Below are positions 47,251 through 56,063 of a stretch of DNA of 58,071 nt, piece after piece. This DNA comes from Dehalococcoidia bacterium. Its GTDB lineage: Bacteria > Chloroflexota > Dehalococcoidia > Lucifugimonadales > Lucifugimonadaceae. Every line of letters starts with the position of its first letter. Within the stretch, counting starts at the first letter, position 1. The stretch spans positions 150,325-208,395 of the forward strand of contig JAKUNJ010000004.1 in the NCBI GenBank assembly GCA_022451965.1. The letters are read 5' to 3'. The notes beneath the pieces are model-generated. The model saw nothing but the letters and a program-made list of their open reading frames with translations, was not told the origin of the DNA and searched no databases. The translations under genes were made by a program, and so were the position numbers.

Positions 47251-47983
47251 TTACTATAATACATGCGTTTCATTATTTTATCTGGGAAAAAACTTTTTTG
47301 GATCTCAATCTCAACCTAATTTACCTACTGTAGAATCAGAGATTATAAAGAGCCTAAAATTATACTTTTCAAACTTTAAAGATTTTACTTTGGCCTCTCG
47401 TACTGATAAAGGTGTAAGTGGATTTCAATATTTTGGATTGAAGATAGCTGATAGTAATATTCACGAAATTCATAGAAAATTTGATGAGATAAGACTTAAT
47501 CTTTTAGAAGATATTCATATCAAAAAAGTTTATTTTATGCCCGATAATTTTAATGTTAGAAAAGATGCTCTTGTGAGAACTTATATATATAAGATAACTG
47601 ATAAAAAATTAATTGATTCAGTAAATATCGAAAATATGAGATTAGCTTCTAATTATCTGATTGGCAAAAATAATTTTATGTCTTTTTCAGGAAGAAATGC
47701 TAAAAATAAATTCATAAGAGAAATTTATAAGATAAAAATTATTATTCTAGATAAAATATTATTTTTTGAAATATCAGGCAAATCATTTATTCATGAACAA
47801 ATTCGCCGAATTATTTATAGTTTAATTAGAATTGGTTTAGGAAAAGAAACCAAAGAATGGTTAGAAATTTTAATTAATTTCCCTTCCAAAGGTGGGTCTA
47901 AAGGTATAGTATCTTCCAATAATCTGACTTTGAAAGAAGTTTTATATCATAAAAATCACCAAAAAATTCTAGAAAAAGTGTAA
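47243..47983 (+). CDS. truA: tRNA pseudouridine(38-40) synthase
   Basis: A 246-residue TruA. The catalytic Asp lies in SRTDKGVSG (canonical GRTDAGVH), and VRKDALVRTYIYKI, FMSFSGRNAKNK and FIHEQIRRIIYSLI (canonical FLYHMVRNI) follow. It modifies the anticodon stem-loop of many tRNAs. The N-terminal strand is divergent (LFYLGKNFFGSQSQ). The likely start is TTG at 47243, inside rplQ; no other start codon lies in frame before the conserved region. The rplQ-truA-rplM-rpsI order is common. Confidence 0.9.
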   Translation: MSNYYNTCVSLFYLGKNFFGSQSQPNLPTVESEIIKSLKLYFSNFKDFTLASRTDKGVSGFQYFGLKIADSNIHEIHRKFDEIRLNLLEDIHIKKVYFMPDNFNVRKDALVRTYIYKITDKKLIDSVNIENMRLASNYLIGKNNFMSFSGRNAKNKFIREIYKIKIIILDKILFFEISGKSFIHEQIRRIIYSLIRIGLGKETKEWLEILINFPSKGGSKGIVSSNNLTLKEVLYHKNHQKILEKV

Positions 47984-48008
47984 AATTAAGTTTTATAAAA
48001 TAAATACT

Positions 48009-48482
48009 ATGACTTCTAAACTAAAACATTATTCAATAAAAGAGGTTTCTTCTGATGATACATCTTGGATTTTAATTGATGCAAAAGGTGAAACATTAGG
48101 CAGACTATCTACCAAAATAGCTATGATTTTAATGGGTAAAAATAAGCCAACCTACATATCTAATGATTTAGTAGGTGATTTTGTTGTTGTAATAAATGCT
48201 TCTAAGATAAAGGTTACTGGTAAGAAATTTGACAATAAAACTTATATTACACATACCACAAAACCTGGAAGTACTAAAGAGAAAAAGTTTTCAGACCTAA
48301 TAGTAAAAAATCCTGAATATATAATCACAAAATCAGTTAAAGGGATGCTACCAAAAAATAAACTTGCGGCTAAAATGTTGAAAAGATTAAAAGTTTACGG
48401 TGGAGATGAGCATCCTCATTATTCTCAATTTGTTGATAAAAAGAAATCAAAATCTAAAAAAGAGGTAAGCGTTGACAAGTAA
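48009..48482 (+). CDS. rplM: 50S ribosomal protein L13
   Basis: A 157-residue early-assembly protein. WILIDAKGETLGRLSTKIA, DFVVVINASKIKVTGKK and AAKMLKRLKVYGGDEHPHYSQ are typical; a Lys-rich tail extends it slightly. It overlaps rpsI by 11 bases. Confidence 0.97.
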   Translation: MTSKLKHYSIKEVSSDDTSWILIDAKGETLGRLSTKIAMILMGKNKPTYISNDLVGDFVVVINASKIKVTGKKFDNKTYITHTTKPGSTKEKKFSDLIVKNPEYIITKSVKGMLPKNKLAAKMLKRLKVYGGDEHPHYSQFVDKKKSKSKKEVSVDK

Positions 48483-48867
48483 GAAAAATTATTTCTATGG
48501 AACTGGAAAAAGAAAGGCTTCGATAGCTAGAGTAAAAATATTTAATACACCTGGAAATATTCTAGTTAATGGAAAAGATATCAAAGAAGCATTAGGAATG
48601 GATGATTTAGTAAATATAGCTTTATTGCCACTTAAATTGACTGATAATGATAAAGTTTCAGCAGAAATAAAAACTCATGGTGGAGGGCTTTCTGGTCAAT
48701 CTGGAGCAATATCTTTGGGTCTAGCTAGGGCACTTTGTGTAATGGATGAAAGCTTGAGACCAAAATTAAAATCTAATGGTTTATTAACTAGAGATTCAAG
48801 AGTAAAAGAGAGTAAAAAATATGGTCTCAAAAAAGCAAGAAAAGCTCCTCAATATACAAAGCGTTAG
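48472..48867 (+). CDS. rpsI: 30S ribosomal protein S9
   Basis: A 131-residue protein whose C-terminal tail contacts P-site tRNA. YFYGTGKRKASIARVKIF starts it, and GGGLSGQSGAISLGLARAL and the terminal KKARKAPQYTKR confirm it. It begins with TTG at 48472, and GAGGT lies 5 bases upstream. It ends the supercluster and overlaps the converging prmC by 4 bases. Confidence 0.97.
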   Translation: MTSKKNYFYGTGKRKASIARVKIFNTPGNILVNGKDIKEALGMDDLVNIALLPLKLTDNDKVSAEIKTHGGGLSGQSGAISLGLARALCVMDESLRPKLKSNGLLTRDSRVKESKKYGLKKARKAPQYTKR

Positions 48868-49712
48868 TTCTCACTTATAGAAATAAATCTCAAATTCTTG
48901 TTCATATCTTCAATAAATTCAATTTTATTATTTGGATAAAATTTTTCCGCTAGTTTTTTTGTAATCTTATATATCTCCTCATCAATTTCTAAAAGAAGGT
49001 ATACAGCGTTATTTTTATTGATATTTTGTTCCCATTCAAAAATTTCCTTAATTACTCTAGCCCCATTCTTCCCTCCGTCTAAAGCAATTTTAGGTTCATT
49101 TTTTACCTCGTGAGATAAATTTTTTAATATATTTGATTTTATATAAGGTGGATTACTCAAAACAAAATCTATAGAAGCTATTTTACTTTCCTTTATTGAT
49201 TCATTTAGTAGATTTATTTTAGACTTATGTAAATATATATTTCTTTTTGCAACTTTTATAGCTGATAGACTGATTTCAATACCAAAGTATTCTAAAGTAG
49301 GTAATTCTTTTTGTAAGATTATAGGAATAATTCCACTTCCAGTCCCAATATCTATTAGCCGCTTACCTTTAGTTTTTGAATTTCTATAAAATTTTAAAAA
49401 GTTATCTACCAGCTCTTCTGTTTCAAATCTTGGAATTAGCACATTTTCATTAACATAAAATTTATATCTATTAAAAATTTTTTCATTAGTAATATATGCT
49501 AGTGGAATTTTAGAGAGTCTTTTTGAAAAAATTAAATCTATTCTCTTCAATTCATTATCTGAAATTGAAAGATTATTTTCTGAGATAATTTTTAGATCTG
49601 AAATACCCAAAGAAAAAGAAAGTAGTGCTATAGACTCTTGGTAACTATCAGTAATACCTACATCATCAAGTTTTTTTTTATAAATTTTTCTAATATGACC
49701 TAGATTATTCAT
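48864..49712 (-). CDS. prmC: Peptide chain release factor N5-glutamine methyltransferase
   Basis: A 282-residue SAM-dependent methyltransferase that modifies the glutamine of the release-factor GGQ motif. The SAM motif is DIGTGSGIIPIIL, and the catalytic NPPY is in FVLSNPPYIKS. The N-terminal helical domain is divergent. It overlaps prfA, its substrate's gene, by 4 bases (ATGA), the common prfA-prmC coupling. Confidence 0.95.
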   Translation of the reverse strand: MNNLGHIRKIYKKKLDDVGITDSYQESIALLSFSLGISDLKIISENNLSISDNELKRIDLIFSKRLSKIPLAYITNEKIFNRYKFYVNENVLIPRFETEELVDNFLKFYRNSKTKGKRLIDIGTGSGIIPIILQKELPTLEYFGIEISLSAIKVAKRNIYLHKSKINLLNESIKESKIASIDFVLSNPPYIKSNILKNLSHEVKNEPKIALDGGKNGARVIKEIFEWEQNINKNNAVYLLLEIDEEIYKITKKLAEKFYPNNKIEFIEDMNKNLRFISISEN

Positions 49713-50794
49713 TCATTTGATTTATTAGAGATCATTTTCTTAGCCTGCTCATCTTTCATAAGAGGTTCTATGATTTCATCTATTAATCCATCCATAAATT
49801 CAGATAATCTATGAGTTGTAAGCTTAATTCTATGATCAGTAATTCTGCCCTGTGGATAATTATAGGTTCTTATCTTTTCTGACCTCCCACCTGAACCTAC
49901 CTGAGACTTTCTAGTTTGAGAAATTTCATTTTGCTGTTTTTGTATCTCAAGATCCCATAGTTTAGATTTCAATATTTCCATTGCTTGCATTTTATTTTGT
50001 AATTGAGATCTTTCATTTTGACATGAGACCACAATACCTGATGGTGAATGAGTTAATCTTATTGCAGTAGCTACTTTATTTACATTTTGACCACCAGCAC
50101 CTCCAGAGTGGAAAACATCAGTTCTAATATCATCATCTTTAATTTCAATATCAATTTCTTCTGATTTTGGGAGAACAGCAACTGTTGCAGTAGATGTATG
50201 AATTCTGCCCTGTGATTCTGTTTTAGGGACTCTTTGGACTCTATGAACGCCACTCTCATGTTTGAGTCTGGAAAATGTTCCTTCTCCTGAAATTTCTATT
50301 ACAATTTCTTTGATACCACCTGTCTCACTATAACTTGAACTCAATATGTTCATTTTCCAATTTTGTGTTTCGGCATATCTTGTATACATTCTTAGAAGAT
50401 CATTCCCAAAAATAGCTGCTTCATCCCCTCCTGTTCCTGCTCTGATTTCTATTATTGCATCGGCCTCATCAGTAGCATCTTTAGGAATTAGGGCTAAATT
50501 TAATTTTTCATAAATCTTTGAAAGTTCTTTATCAAGTTCTGTATTTTCTAAAATTGCTAAGTCTGATATTTCAGAATCCTCACTATTTATTAATTCTTTA
50601 TTTTGATCTATTTCATTTGATATATTTTGATATAAACTCCATAATTCATTTACATTTTCTAAATTTCTATATTCTTTAGAAATTTTAGTCATTTGTGATT
50701 GATTAGAAATTATTTCAGGTTTGGTCATCATTACTTCTAGATCCTTAAATCTAGTCTTAATCTCATCTAATCTATTTAGCATCCAATCTTCCAT
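49709..50794 (-). CDS. prfA: Peptide chain release factor 1
   Basis: A 361-residue RF1 that reads UAA and UAG. GGQ lies at 234-236 in HSGGAGGQNVNK. The codon-reading tripeptide is PKT (190-192, RVPKTESQGR), against PAT in E. coli; the PxT pattern is kept, marking RF1 not RF2. TGGDEAAIFG is also present. An intact RF1 means UAG terminates here, which bears on the purF interruption. It follows hisS by 13 bases. Confidence 0.96.
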   Translation of the reverse strand: MEDWMLNRLDEIKTRFKDLEVMMTKPEIISNQSQMTKISKEYRNLENVNELWSLYQNISNEIDQNKELINSEDSEISDLAILENTELDKELSKIYEKLNLALIPKDATDEADAIIEIRAGTGGDEAAIFGNDLLRMYTRYAETQNWKMNILSSSYSETGGIKEIVIEISGEGTFSRLKHESGVHRVQRVPKTESQGRIHTSTATVAVLPKSEEIDIEIKDDDIRTDVFHSGGAGGQNVNKVATAIRLTHSPSGIVVSCQNERSQLQNKMQAMEILKSKLWDLEIQKQQNEISQTRKSQVGSGGRSEKIRTYNYPQGRITDHRIKLTTHRLSEFMDGLIDEIIEPLMKDEQAKKMISNKSNE

Positions 50795-50807
50795 TTGTAT
50801 CCTTTTG

Positions 50808-52079
50808 CTAAATTTCTAAAATTGCTTTTATTTGAGTTATATTATTCATATCAATTTCTAATTGCTCTGATTTTTTGTGTAATAACTTTATTGATATCAT
50901 ATTGTTTTCTAATTCTTTTTTACCTACAAAAACTGCAGATTTTGCATTTATATTATTTGCAAATCTCATTTGTGCTTTTATGGATTTTTTTGGAGCAATA
51001 ACAGTCTTGATTTTATTCTCTCTAAAACTATTTGCTATTTGATTAGATTTTATTCTTAGCTCTTCATCAGTGATAATCAGAACTGCATCAATAAAATTAT
51101 TTTCTATGGTAAGATTCTTTTTTAATTCATTTACTAATCTTTCTATACCCATAGCAAATCCCACTGCAGGTGTATCTTGACCTCCTAAAATTTTTATCAA
51201 AGGGTCATATCTCCCTCCTCCAAGTAAAACTCCCTGAGGGCCTTGGGAATCAGTTATATATTCAAAAACTGTTCTGTTATAGTAATCAAGCCCTCTAACT
51301 AATCTATTATTTATTCTGTAATTAAAGCTTTTGTTATTAGACTTTAGATTTTCTAAATTTAGTATTAATTCTTCGTGATGCTTCAAACTTTCTGATGAAA
51401 TATAATCTAGTGTTTTGGGAGCATTCTCAGCTATCTTTATAGTTATTTCTTCTTTAGAATCAAGTATCCTAAGCGGAGCTCTTTCTAATCTAAGTTTGTC
51501 TACTTTAGGTAGATCATTTAAGTATTTTAAGAAGTAGGTCTTCAAACTTTCAGTATATAAAAATCTGTCATTAGGATCTCCTAAGGAATTTATATTTAGC
51601 TCAATATTTGTAAATTTTAGCTTACTTAATATATCCCAAGCTATTCTTATAATTTCAAAATCAACACTTGATGAATCATCTCCTATGCATTCAACTCCAA
51701 ACTGATGAAATTGCCTGAATCTTCCTGATTGAGGTCTTTCGTATCTAAACATTGGTCCATAATAAAATAGCCTTGATGGCAATGTTGTATTGTGTAAGCC
51801 ATTTTCTATAAATGCCCTACAAACCCCTGCTGTATTTTCTGGTCTAAGGCTAATATATTCTCCACCTTTATCTTCGAATGAGTACATTTCTTTTTCAACA
51901 ATATCTGTATCAATTCCAACGGTTCTTTCAAATAATTTTGAATCTTCAAATATTGGGGTCTCAATATAGTTATAACCACTTAATCTTGCAATTTCAAAAC
52001 AAGTTTTTTGAATAATATTCCATACATCTTCATCTTTTGGAAGAATATCAAAGGTTCCTCTTTTAGCTTTATAATTCAA
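50808..52079 (-). CDS. hisS: Histidyl-tRNA synthetase
   Basis: A 423-residue class II aminoacyl-tRNA synthetase. Motif 1 is near the N-terminus (GYNYIETPIFED), motif 2 is around RPENTAGVCRAF and MFRYERPQSGRFRQFHQFG, and the histidine-specific RGLDYYNRTVFEY and motif 3 GGRYDPL and GFAMGIERL follow. A C-terminal anticodon-binding domain completes it. Two bases separate it from guaB3. Confidence 0.96.
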   Translation of the reverse strand: MNYKAKRGTFDILPKDEDVWNIIQKTCFEIARLSGYNYIETPIFEDSKLFERTVGIDTDIVEKEMYSFEDKGGEYISLRPENTAGVCRAFIENGLHNTTLPSRLFYYGPMFRYERPQSGRFRQFHQFGVECIGDDSSSVDFEIIRIAWDILSKLKFTNIELNINSLGDPNDRFLYTESLKTYFLKYLNDLPKVDKLRLERAPLRILDSKEEITIKIAENAPKTLDYISSESLKHHEELILNLENLKSNNKSFNYRINNRLVRGLDYYNRTVFEYITDSQGPQGVLLGGGRYDPLIKILGGQDTPAVGFAMGIERLVNELKKNLTIENNFIDAVLIITDEELRIKSNQIANSFRENKIKTVIAPKKSIKAQMRFANNINAKSAVFVGKKELENNMISIKLLHKKSEQLEIDMNNITQIKAILEI

Positions 52080-52081
52080 AC

Positions 52082-53212
52082 TTATGAACCTAATCCAGAT
52101 AATTGATAACTTTTACCTTCAGTTTTTATAGTGGGAGCATATATAAGAGTACCATCATGCATTTCTCTGACCTTTTCAGCTCCTAACATTCCCATACAAA
52201 CCCTCAATGCACCAACAAGATTCCTTGTACCATCCGTTTTTGAAGATGGTCCAAAAAGCAATTCTCTAATTGAGTATTCTTGTTTATTGGCAATCCTTGT
52301 CCCCCTTGGAAGAGATTCATGAGGAGTAGCCATTCCCCAGTGGTTCCCTTTTGCAGGAGATTCATATGTCTTAGAAAAAGGTGAGCCTATCATAACTGCA
52401 TCTGCACCTGCTACAAATGATTTACACAACTCACCACCGGTTCTTATTCCTCCATCCGTTATTATAGAAACATACCTTCCTGTTAATTTAAAGTAATCAT
52501 CTCTAGCGCTTGAACACTCTAATGTGGCAGAAACTTGGGGGACACCTACACCTAAAACTTCTCTACTTGTACATGCTGAACCTGGGCCTACTCCCACTAA
52601 AATTCCATGAATTCCAGTCTCCATCAATTCCCTAGAAACATTATATGTCACTGTATTTCCTACTATAATTGGAACATTAATAGACTCAACAATTTTGGAT
52701 AATATTAAACCTTCAAGACTTTTGGAATTATGCCTAGCAGTTGTTACAGTAGATTGTATTACAATTGAATCACATCCAGCCTCTACCGCTACTGGAGCAA
52801 ACCGTTTAGTAGAAGCAGGAATAAATGATGCAAAACATCTTGAATTACTATTTTTTATTTTTTTTACTATATCTCCTATCAAATTCTCCTTAACAGGAGC
52901 TGAGTAAATTTTTTGAAGAAGCTCCGTTGCATTTTCTTGAGAAGCAGATGCTATTTCATTATATATTTCTTCCGTATCATTATATCTAACGTGTATTCCA
53001 TCTAAATTGATTACACCAACTCCACCTAGATCAGAAATTTCTTTAGAAAAATTTGGATCTACGACACTATCCATAGCGGATGCAAAAATAGGTATATCAA
53101 GCTCCAAATTATCAATTTTTATTCTTGTATCTACTAATTCGGGGTTTATAGTTATTTCACCTGGAACAATGGCTACATCATCATATCCATATGTCTGCTC
53201 AATAGTTTTCAA
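52082..53212 (-). CDS. guaB3: GuaB3-type IMP dehydrogenase family protein
   Basis: A 376-residue IMPDH/GMPR-fold protein without CBS domains. The N-terminus YGYDDVAIVPGEITINPELVDT and SAMDSVVDP match the GuaB3 group of Actinobacteria and Chloroflexota. The catalytic-loop Cys214 is in GPGSACTSREVLGVGVPQ, and the phosphate-binding IITDGGIRTGGELCKSFVAGADAVMIG-type strand is present. It probably oxidises IMP to XMP for GMP synthesis, though GuaB3 biochemistry is less settled than GuaB. This links it to the pur genes in the window. Confidence 0.85.
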   Translation of the reverse strand: MKTIEQTYGYDDVAIVPGEITINPELVDTRIKIDNLELDIPIFASAMDSVVDPNFSKEISDLGGVGVINLDGIHVRYNDTEEIYNEIASASQENATELLQKIYSAPVKENLIGDIVKKIKNSNSRCFASFIPASTKRFAPVAVEAGCDSIVIQSTVTTARHNSKSLEGLILSKIVESINVPIIVGNTVTYNVSRELMETGIHGILVGVGPGSACTSREVLGVGVPQVSATLECSSARDDYFKLTGRYVSIITDGGIRTGGELCKSFVAGADAVMIGSPFSKTYESPAKGNHWGMATPHESLPRGTRIANKQEYSIRELLFGPSSKTDGTRNLVGALRVCMGMLGAEKVREMHDGTLIYAPTIKTEGKSYQLSGLGS

Positions 53213-53214
53213 AA

Positions 53215-54081
53215 TTATTCTCCCATTAATCTATCTAAATCTTCAATTATTTCAGAAAGATATAATTCATAATTTTTATTTTGATATTTTAATATAATAT
53301 TTGATTTATCCGAATCGTACCATGAAAAATGACCTTCCTCTTTTTGGTAATTTGCATTTTCAATATCTGCTTCTAATATTTCAAAATAATCTTTTACGTA
53401 TTTTTCTCCTGTCATTTGCCAAGATTTTCCACCACTTATATTGAATATTTTTCTATGAGATTCATTATTATCAACACTATTACAAATTGAATCTACAACA
53501 TCATCTCTATGAATGAACTCTATGTGTTGATTACTTAGAAATGGCCATTCTTTAGGAGGCTCTTGAAATACAGGAATTGATACTCCTGAAATCCTGAGAA
53601 CAGTAAAATTAAGATCAGATTTTGTTACAATTTCTTCAGATTCAAACTTAGTGATAGCATAGTTGTCATCAGGATTTGGATTTGTATTTTCAGTTACTTT
53701 TTTATTATCTAAATTTTTCCCATAAATACTTACTGATGAACTAAATATGAAATGAGCTTTAGGGTTATTTTTTTCAACTACTTCTACTAGCTTTTTTGTT
53801 CCTTCTACGTTAACTTTTTTAGCAAGCTCTTCATTCTCATTAGCTAGAGGAGGTAGTATAGCTGCAAGATGTATAATTGAATGAACATTATTTATTGCAA
53901 ATTCAAGATCAGATTTATCACTTAAGTCTCCTCTAATTATTTCAGTTTTATTAGGATCAAAACCTTCATAATCAGCACTAGGAAGATCAAATATTTTTAC
54001 AAAGAATCCTTTGGAAATTAGCTTTTCAGTAACCAATCGCCCCATACTGCCAGCACCACCTGTAACGAGTACATTTATCAC
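53215..54081 (-). CDS. NAD-dependent epimerase/dehydratase-like extended SDR
   Basis: A 288-residue Rossmann protein. The nucleotide motif GGAGSMGRL is at residues 8-16, with HLAAILPP for the central strand and the catalytic YAITK (Tyr-x3-Lys) after FSSSVSIYGK. The C-terminal substrate domain gives no clear specificity, so nucleotide-sugar or other carbonyl substrates are possible. It overlaps the small upstream gene by one base and is 2 bases from guaB3, in the DUF362-to-prmC operon. Confidence 0.85.
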   Translation of the reverse strand: MINVLVTGGAGSMGRLVTEKLISKGFFVKIFDLPSADYEGFDPNKTEIIRGDLSDKSDLEFAINNVHSIIHLAAILPPLANENEELAKKVNVEGTKKLVEVVEKNNPKAHFIFSSSVSIYGKNLDNKKVTENTNPNPDDNYAITKFESEEIVTKSDLNFTVLRISGVSIPVFQEPPKEWPFLSNQHIEFIHRDDVVDSICNSVDNNESHRKIFNISGGKSWQMTGEKYVKDYFEILEADIENANYQKEEGHFSWYDSDKSNIILKYQNKNYELYLSEIIEDLDRLMGE

Positions 54082-54365
54082 TATGTCAAAACTGTGCCTG
54101 GAGCATCAGCTTTGTCTTCAATCTCTTTAATAATACTTTCTATTTCTGACATATTCTGCTCATTTGAATCTGAGGCCATTTTTTCAGTGGCTTTAAAAAG
54201 CTTATTAGCTGAAGGTAATCCTGCTAAAGATTGAAAGAAAAACTTATCTTTCTGGGCATCTAATTTAACTAACCCTGAGCTAATTCTTTCTCCAAAATCT
54301 GAGTTGGAACTCATATCTTTTAGGTTATTCATAGCTTTTTCAAGTAAATCCTGTGCTCTACCCAT
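54081..54365 (-). CDS. Small helical protein of unknown function
   Basis: A 94-residue protein that I do not recognise. It is mostly helical in appearance, with a charged start (MGRAQDLLEKAMNNLKDMSS), a central SGLVKLDAQKDKFFFQSLAGLP and an acidic end (EIESIIKEIEDKADAP). It has no Cys, signal peptide or membrane segment. It lies 17 bases after the DUF362 gene and overlaps the epimerase start by one base, so it is translated within this operon. A scaffold or partner role with DUF362 is only a guess. Confidence 0.7.
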   Translation of the reverse strand: MGRAQDLLEKAMNNLKDMSSNSDFGERISSGLVKLDAQKDKFFFQSLAGLPSANKLFKATEKMASDSNEQNMSEIESIIKEIEDKADAPGTVLT

Positions 54366-54382
54366 GTTTATCTCCTAGATTA

Positions 54383-55903
54383 CTATTCTTTTTTTGCTTT
54401 GGTGTCTTTCTTTGCAGATGTACCATTAGTTGATGTACCATTAGTTGATGTACCTTTAGGATGATAACTTGTATCATCATCTCCTGGATGCCAACCTCCA
54501 TCTCCATGATAGGCGGCATCTTGATGAGAATGAGGGTCGACAGTTATATCATCACCCTTCACTGCATCAATATCAACTTTCTCTAATCTATTATAGCCTC
54601 TACCACCATATTTATCGAAAGGAAATGGCTGAAACTTTTCAAACATTTTTGCAAACCTAACTTTTGTAGGTCTTGGGTCAGGTGGGAAAGCAAATCTATC
54701 TCTACCCAGTGGTTGAGCATGAACTAATTCATGTTCTCTATTACCTAGACCATTTACAACTGCAGTATTTATTGTAGTTTGTTCACTTAGACCTTCAATG
54801 GCACCTCCGCCTAAATCAAATTTTCTTTCACCTGGTTCATCTATACCCATTTCTTCTGCTAATGAACCTGGTGTCCCTGGAGCATTTTTTGCAGCATTAA
54901 CACAAGCTTGGTCGATAGCTACCGGATCTTTTGACGCAAAAACCCCTAGATGAGGAACTAGAGGCAAATCAGAAAAACCTGCACAATCACATTTTGGAGA
55001 AACATCAACTGCTACATTTATAAATCCTATATTTTCTCTTCCAACGGCGTGTATTACTCCCAAAGCAGCATCCGCAATAGCTATATCAGTTGCATCAAAA
55101 TTAGCTAAGTTTGGCTCAAAAATACCTCTTGGATTCATCCAACTTCCACAGCCAAGACAATTTATGCACTTTTCTCTTTCCCAAAGTAATTCGTCTTTTT
55201 CTGTAACTTTGAAAAGCCCAAGAGGACAACAATTTTCTAGTAATTCCCAATCAGGATCTGCTTCTTTCCCCTTAAAATTTTCAGGATGAAAAACAGTAGA
55301 ATCACCTATTCCATATGATGGATGTCTACCCATATGTACGCTAAACTTTCCTCTTTTTGATTGACATCCTATTCCTAAATTTTTTAAGGCTCCACCTATT
55401 ACACCCATACCATGACCTTTAAAATGAGTAAGTACAATAACTTTATCAGCGGCAGCAATTGCTTGAGCTATATATGCTTCCTTCAGTAAATATCCTTCAG
55501 GAACATCAACTCTATAGTCACTTGTTCCTACGTATCCATCTGCTGACAAAAATGGGCAACCAAGTGTTGCAGAAGAAAACCCATTCCTTTCAGCGGTTTC
55601 TACCAAATCTAATTCGGTCACCCTAGAACCCCATGTGCCATAAGTTTGAGTTGTTGTATCACATGCGAAAGGTCTTCCGCCTAACTCTTTTATTTTGTCG
55701 GCAATCGCTCTAACATAAGCTGGTCTAAGATATGCGCTTGATCCTAACTCCCCACAGTGCATTTTTATTGCAACTACATCACCCTTATTTATCATTTTGT
55801 CAAAACCAGCAGCTTCAAAGACTGTAACTGTTTTATTAATCAAACTGGTATCTGGTGACTCACTTCTAGCATCCATAAAATATACTTTAGGCTTATCCAT
55901 CAT
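54383..55903 (-). CDS. DUF362 iron-sulfur protein with His-rich and NGTST-repeat tail
   Basis: A 506-residue DUF362-family protein. The N-terminal domain has VVAIKMHCGELGSSAYLRP, a GGRPFACDTTTQTYGTW loop and VLTHFKGHGMGVIGGALKNLG. A ferredoxin-like cluster site follows: CCPLG and CINCLGCGSW near residues 225-255. The function of the family is unsettled; members are thought to be redox proteins. The C-terminal about 55 residues are unusual: a His/Asp-rich stretch (HSHQDAAYHGDGGWHPGDDD), then NGTST repeats and a Lys tail. AAGGGG lies 6 bases upstream of the ATG. It is the first gene of a seven-gene operon ending with prmC. Confidence 0.87.
   Translation of the reverse strand: MMDKPKVYFMDARSESPDTSLINKTVTVFEAAGFDKMINKGDVVAIKMHCGELGSSAYLRPAYVRAIADKIKELGGRPFACDTTTQTYGTWGSRVTELDLVETAERNGFSSATLGCPFLSADGYVGTSDYRVDVPEGYLLKEAYIAQAIAAADKVIVLTHFKGHGMGVIGGALKNLGIGCQSKRGKFSVHMGRHPSYGIGDSTVFHPENFKGKEADPDWELLENCCPLGLFKVTEKDELLWEREKCINCLGCGSWMNPRGIFEPNLANFDATDIAIADAALGVIHAVGRENIGFINVAVDVSPKCDCAGFSDLPLVPHLGVFASKDPVAIDQACVNAAKNAPGTPGSLAEEMGIDEPGERKFDLGGGAIEGLSEQTTINTAVVNGLGNREHELVHAQPLGRDRFAFPPDPRPTKVRFAKMFEKFQPFPFDKYGGRGYNRLEKVDIDAVKGDDITVDPHSHQDAAYHGDGGWHPGDDDTSYHPKGTSTNGTSTNGTSAKKDTKAKKE
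54417..54459 (-). repeat. 15-bp tandem repeat within the DUF362 gene
   Basis: The unit GATGTACCATTAGTT (plus strand) occurs exactly at 54417-54431 and 54432-54446, then partly at 54447-54459. It keeps frame and encodes repeats of five residues (NGTST) in the C-terminal tail. Copy number may vary between strains by slippage. Confidence 0.9.
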
Positions 55904-55982
55904 TTAAATCCCCTTATTATAAAAAGTTTAGAAAACTTACTTTCACTCTCCTGAAAAATATAAGTAAATTTTATATATGTTT

Positions 55983-56010
55983 ATCATAATCCGAATAAAA
56001 TTACATCCAA
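55983..56010 (-). promoter_or_regulatory. Candidate promoter of the DUF362-prmC operon
   Basis: On the minus strand TTGGAT (56010-56005) and TATGAT (55988-55983) have a 16-base spacer, about 80 bases before the DUF362 start. The matches are moderate, in an A/T-rich 160-base divergent region shared with larE. Confidence 0.4.
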
Positions 56011-56022
56011 TACAACTCTAAA

Positions 56023-56051
56023 TTGAGTGAAATTTTTTAAAAAGTTAGCTA
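56023..56051 (+). promoter_or_regulatory. larE: Weak candidate promoter of larE
   Basis: TTGAGT (56023-56028) and TAGCTA (56046-56051) are 17 bases apart, leaving almost no leader before the ATG at 56064. The -10 is poor, so this is tentative. Confidence 0.25.
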
Positions 56052-56063
56052 ATATTCTGCTAA

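Noticed and set aside
46806-47273. 155-codon minus-strand frame opposite rpoA/rplQ
   Set aside because: It lies antisense to two highly conserved genes and shows no family motifs.
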